Source of the DNA: Actinomycetota bacterium
GTDB lineage: Bacteria; Actinomycetota; Thermoleophilia; Solirubrobacterales; Solirubrobacteraceae
DNA: 9,307 nucleotides
Direction of reading: 5' to 3'
Assembly (NCBI GenBank): GCA_005883255.1
Contig: VAXS01000053.1
Location: 1 to 9,307 of the forward strand
Under the pieces are notes generated by a model that saw only the letters and a program-made list of their open reading frames with translations, had not been told where the DNA came from and searched no databases. How positions within the stretch are numbered: position 1 is the stretch's first letter; the number at the start of each line of letters is the position of its first letter. Below, one piece after another: positions 7,545-9,307 of this stretch. The position numbers and the translations under genes were made by a program.

Positions 7545-7550
7545 TAGACT
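7545..7550 (+). promoter_or_regulatory. Probable -10 element (TAGACT) for the gene at 7572
   Basis: TAGACT lies nine bases after the B3/B4 stop and about 20 bases before the next GTG, leaving room for a short leader with a Shine-Dalgarno (GGAGG, 7563-7567). A good -35 is not visible: CTGCGA at 7522-7527 is poor. It suggests a new transcription unit begins here. Confidence 0.45.
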
Positions 7551-7571
7551 CGCCCTGGCAGAGGAGGGCGC

Positions 7572-8090
7572 GTGGAAGTACTCGAGCAGCACATCAAGGC
7601 CCCGCCCCCGACCCGCCCCGAGACGGCGGTCGTCGAGGTTGACGAGCGCGCTGCGCGCCGGTCGCTGCGCGAGCAGATCGCCAAGCTGGAGCGGGAGCTC
7701 GCCGGCGCCTTCGTCACCGCCTACCCCCGCGCCGGCTTCGACTGGTCGGTGCCCGCGTTCGCCGGGCCGCGCATGCTCTCGCTGGGCGAGCTCGAGCGCG
7801 TCCGCGACGACCTCGCGGACCGGCTGCGCTCGGTCCGCGTGGAGATCGGGGAGCGCACCGCCCACGAGGAGGAGAACCGCCGCCTGATCGAGCGCATGAT
7901 GCTCGAGCCCGCCCGCTACAAGTTCGTGCGGGTCTCGCGCGAGGACATCGGCGAGCGCGGCTGCGGCCACTGGCACGTGCGGCCGCGGCTGGGCCTGATC
8001 GGCATGCTGATGGGGTGGTGGCAGGTCAAGCTCTCCTCCGGCTGTCCGTTAGCCGGGGGGCGGCAGCCCCCGCTTCCCCATACCCTCTGA
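7572..8090 (+). CDS. Conserved hypothetical protein with coiled coil and Cys/His/Trp-rich C-terminal motif, 172 aa
   Basis: Starts at GTG 7572, four bases after GGAGG (7563-7567). Residues 1-22 are Pro-rich. Residues 24-47 and about 70-112 are charged helices with heptad-like leucines, likely coiled coils, separated by a conserved-looking stretch (YPRAGFDWSVPAFAG, 51-65). The C-terminal part (117-161) holds C131-G-H133-W-H135, a GMLMGWW turn (144-150) and VKLSSGCP with C158. Two Cys and two His could form a metal site, but this is not proven. I recall similar GHWHVRP/GWW/SSGCP proteins in Thermoleophilia without assigned function. The last 11 residues look unlike the rest and overlap a stem-loop. 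No TM or signal peptide is seen. Function unknown. Confidence 0.8.
   Translation: MEVLEQHIKAPPPTRPETAVVEVDERAARRSLREQIAKLERELAGAFVTAYPRAGFDWSVPAFAGPRMLSLGELERVRDDLADRLRSVRVEIGERTAHEEENRRLIERMMLEPARYKFVRVSREDIGERGCGHWHVRPRLGLIGMLMGWWQVKLSSGCPLAGGRQPPLPHTL
8056..8071 (+). terminator. GC-rich stem-loop at the end of the hypothetical gene
   Basis: GGGGGC (8056-8061) and GCCCCC (8066-8071) pair perfectly around GGCA. It overlaps the last codons of the gene ending at 8090 and has no T-run after it, so it is at best an atypical terminator of the kind suggested for GC-rich actinobacteria. It could instead shape the 5' region of the next transcript. Confidence 0.35.
8081..8086 (+). promoter_or_regulatory. 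Possible -10 element for a leaderless mRNA
   Basis: TACCCT ends seven bases before TTG 8094, so a transcript starting at the usual distance would begin at the start codon. There is no Shine-Dalgarno before the TTG. No recognisable -35 is present; the expected region is inside the stem-loop at 8056-8071. Confidence 0.35.
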
Positions 8091-8093
8091 GCC

Positions 8094-8573
8094 TTGGGAC
8101 GCCGCAGCCGCAAGCGCGCCAGCCAGTACGTGGCCCGGGTTCCCGCGGCCACGCGTCCGGCCGAGCGCCCGCGCCCGACCCGGCCGCGGCGCCGGAAGCC
8201 GACCCGCGAGGAGCGCCCGCCCGCGCCCTGGGGCGCCTTCCCGCTCATGGAGCTCGCGGTACTGGTGGCGCTGGCCCTGGGCGTCGGCGGCTTCGTGGTG
8301 GGCGGCCGGCGCGGCGGGATCATGCTGGCCTGCGCGGCCGCGCTGGGCTCGCTGGCCGGGTTGGAGATCTCGATCCGCGAGCACTTCGCGGGCTTCCGTT
8401 CGCACAGCACCGTGCTCGCCGCCGCGCCGGCGGTGGTGACGATGGCCGTGCTGTTCTTCACCCGCGCCCCCGCGGGAGCGATGCTGGGCGCGGGCATCGT
8501 GGTGTTCGGGATCGCGTTCTTCCTGCTGCGGGAGGCGTTCAAGCGCCGCTCCGGCGGCTTCGGCTTCCGGTGA
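8094..8573 (+). CDS. Small integral membrane protein, 159 aa, TTG start
   Basis: The likely start is TTG 8094, three bases after the previous stop, giving MGRRSRKRAS. The first 47 residues are very basic and Pro-rich and should face the cytoplasm. Four hydrophobic segments follow: about 50-70 (MELAVLVALALGVGGFVVGG), 75-91, 107-123 and 126-145, then a basic tail (FKRRSGGFGFR). No catalytic motif was recognised. The layout suggests a small scaffold or accessory membrane protein; I know of similar hypothetical proteins in this lineage but no function. The start is not certain: GTG 8130 (13th codon) is an alternative, but it has no better Shine-Dalgarno and loses the basic N-terminus. The TGA stop overlaps an optional GTG start of the next gene (8570). 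Confidence 0.75.
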   Translation: MGRRSRKRASQYVARVPAATRPAERPRPTRPRRRKPTREERPPAPWGAFPLMELAVLVALALGVGGFVVGGRRGGIMLACAAALGSLAGLEISIREHFAGFRSHSTVLAAAPAVVTMAVLFFTRAPAGAMLGAGIVVFGIAFFLLREAFKRRSGGFGFR

Positions 8574-8594
8574 CCGGCGGCACACCTCCGCCGG
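8574..8594 (+). other. Stem-loop between membrane protein and VOC genes
   Basis: CCGGCGG (8574-8580) pairs perfectly with CCGCCGG (8588-8594) around a seven-base loop. It begins right after the TGA and ends eight bases before ATG 8603. It lacks a T-run. It may attenuate transcription or cover the ribosome site of the next gene. Confidence 0.4.
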
Positions 8595-8602
8595 CTCGCC
8601 GG

Positions 8603-9028
8603 ATGCGGCTCACCGGCCTGCACCACGTGACGCTGATCAGCCGCGACCTGGGGCGCACCACCGCCTTCTACCGCGACCTCCTGGGGCTGCGCCTGGTGGC
8701 CGAGCGGGCCAACGACGACGACCCCGAGTCGCGGCACTTCTGGTTCGGCGACGATGGCGGGTCGCCCGGGACCCTCGTCTCCTTCCTCGAGTACCCGGCC
8801 ATGCCGGCCGGCGTGGTGGGCGCCGGCTCGACACATCACCTGGCACTGGCGGTGGAGTCGGCCGAGGAGCAGGAGGCCTGGCGCGACTACCTGCGCTCGC
8901 GCGGCGTCCCGTGCACCGACGTGTTCGACCGGGGCGGCTTTCGCTCCATCTACCTGCGCGACCCGGACGGCCATATCCTGGAGATCGCCACCCGCGGCCC
9001 CGGACTCGGGTCCGGGGAAGCAGCCTAG
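8603..9028 (+). CDS. VOC (glyoxalase/extradiol dioxygenase fold) family protein, 141 aa
   Basis: A single VOC domain with two beta-alpha-beta-beta-beta modules. Module one: LHHVTLISRDLGRTTAFYRDLLGLRLV (6-32), then SPGTLVSFLEYP (54-65). Module two: HHLALAVES (78-86) to YLRDPDGHILEIAT (117-130). Predicted metal ligands are H8, H79 and E127, all present, so a metal-dependent enzyme is likely. The DDDPESRHFWFGD and GSPGTLVSF segments resemble the N-terminal half of two-domain ring-cleaving dioxygenases of the MhqA/MhqO/PcpA type, although this protein has only one such unit and would have to dimerise. Substrate unknown. ATG 8603 is preferred because the domain starts at once; GTG 8570 in the same frame overlaps the upstream TGA and would add 11 residues (MTGGTPPPARR) with no domain content. 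No clear Shine-Dalgarno for either. Confidence 0.88.
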   Translation: MRLTGLHHVTLISRDLGRTTAFYRDLLGLRLVAERANDDDPESRHFWFGDDGGSPGTLVSFLEYPAMPAGVVGAGSTHHLALAVESAEEQEAWRDYLRSRGVPCTDVFDRGGFRSIYLRDPDGHILEIATRGPGLGSGEAA

Positions 9029-9029
9029 A

Positions 9030-9055
9030 GGCCGCGCCCGAGGCAGAGCGCGGCC
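9030..9055. terminator. Probable bidirectional terminator between convergent genes
   Basis: GGCCGCGC (9030-9037) and GCGCGGCC (9048-9055) form a perfect 8-bp stem with a ten-base loop, starting two bases after the VOC stop codon. The - strand gene ends at 9069, so the hairpin fills the 40-base convergent gap and can serve both. No T-run on either side. Confidence 0.55.
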
Positions 9056-9068
9056 CCGCAGCCTTCGT

Positions 9069-9307
9069 CTAGGCCCGGGCGAGGTGGCCGAAGCCGATTA
9101 CGGCCCGGCAGTCGGCCTCGTCCAGGTGTCCCTTTGCCTCCAGCAGTGCCGCCAGCGTGCGCCGCTGCCGCTCGGTCAGCGAGCCGACCGTCTTGTTCTC
9201 CGACATCTGGATCGACGTCAGGAACTTGCGACAGCGCGTGCGTCCCCAGCGCCGCTGGCTCAGCAGGAGATCGGAGATCGACATGCTCTCCGCCTCCCAG
9301 GGGCAGG
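9069..9307 (-). CDS. mihF: Actinobacterial integration host factor-like (S13-like H2TH) protein, 5' end outside window
   Basis: Read on the - strand, the frame is open from the right edge (CPWEAESMSISDLLLSQ) to the stop at 9069-9071, giving at least 78 residues. The segment SISDLLLSQRRWGRTRCRKFL followed by MSENKTVGSLTERQRRTLAALL aligns by eye with the helix-two-turn-helix part of Streptomyces and mycobacterial IHF (VSALLESLPGVGKVRAKQIM, then GISESRRVRGL). In those proteins it binds DNA without sequence specificity and helps organise the nucleoid. The usual glycine-rich GVGK turn is RRWGRTR here. The ATG at 9284 sits where the homologues have an internal Met (GKMKVSALL), and the codons upstream also read as protein, so the true start is probably beyond 9307. 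A GGAGG lies eight bases before that ATG, so a short 71-aa form is not excluded. The C-terminal tail (ADCRAVIGFGHLARA) is extra. Confidence 0.72.
   Translation of the reverse strand, partial: CPWEAESMSISDLLLSQRRWGRTRCRKFLTSIQMSENKTVGSLTERQRRTLAALLEAKGHLDEADCRAVIGFGHLARA

Noticed and set aside
6993..7547. GTG 6993 frame next to the strong Shine-Dalgarno
   Set aside because: It begins inside the Shine-Dalgarno itself and encodes Arg/Gly-rich shadow sequence, whereas the B3/B4 frame gives a recognisable protein.
3474..8054. Shared 9-mer CCGTTAGCC at 3474-3482 and 8046-8054
   Set aside because: The second copy codes for residues PLA of a recognisable protein end; two copies of nine bases are not enough to call a repeat or operator.
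7916..8974. - strand open frame opposite the membrane and VOC genes
   Set aside because: It overlaps three + strand genes, has shadow-like composition and no recognisable domain.
9069..9284. 71-residue complete gene starting at ATG 9284
   Set aside because: The upstream codons to the window edge are open and match the family, with Met inside the domain; a 5'-truncated gene is more likely, though GGAGG before this ATG keeps it possible.

Overview
The window is GC-rich throughout (third codon positions almost always G or C), and its proteins look like those of a high-GC actinobacterium. The combination of MCE proteins, an MMPL/RND transporter, an actinobacterial IHF-type (S13-like H2TH) protein and lineage-restricted hypothetical proteins fits Thermoleophilia (Solirubrobacterales and relatives) best. 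That placement is inferred from protein style, not from a marker gene.

Left half, 1-7536, all on the + strand and very tightly packed: the 3' end of one MCE (MlaD-family) gene, two further MCE genes, a 916-residue MMPL/RND transporter, a membrane-anchored thioredoxin-fold protein and a B3/B4-domain protein. Junctions are GTGA overlaps (716-719, 6242-6245), one ATAG overlap (7003-7006), or gaps of 3-15 bases. This looks like the distal part of an mce operon whose permease (YrbE-like) and early MCE genes would lie to the left. MCE proteins build a substrate-binding tunnel for lipids outside the membrane, and the RND protein is a plausible energised partner. The thioredoxin-fold protein lacks the first Cys of the CxxC motif. 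The B3/B4 gene is probably co-transcribed but has no obvious role in lipid transport.

Right half, 7537-9307: a -10-like element precedes a small conserved hypothetical protein with a central coiled coil and a Cys/His/Trp-rich C-terminus. A small four-helix membrane protein, possibly made from a leaderless mRNA with a TTG start, follows. Next is a single-domain VOC (glyoxalase-fold) protein. An 8-bp stem-loop separates it from a convergent - strand gene whose 5' end lies beyond the window and which resembles the actinobacterial integration host factor.

Main oddities. (1) The third MCE gene has no stop in its own frame; a G6 tract at 3464-3469 sits where a one-base change in either direction would give a stop just before the transporter gene. 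(2) The B3/B4 gene appears to start at ATA, eight bases after a consensus Shine-Dalgarno sequence. (3) The redoxin has D-S-G-C in place of CxxC. (4) The RND protein has D-Y in its first half but E-F in its second, and an 11-residue tandem repeat in the linker. No tRNA, rRNA, CRISPR array, insertion sequence or phage gene was seen. No stretch over 300 bases lacks a gene.
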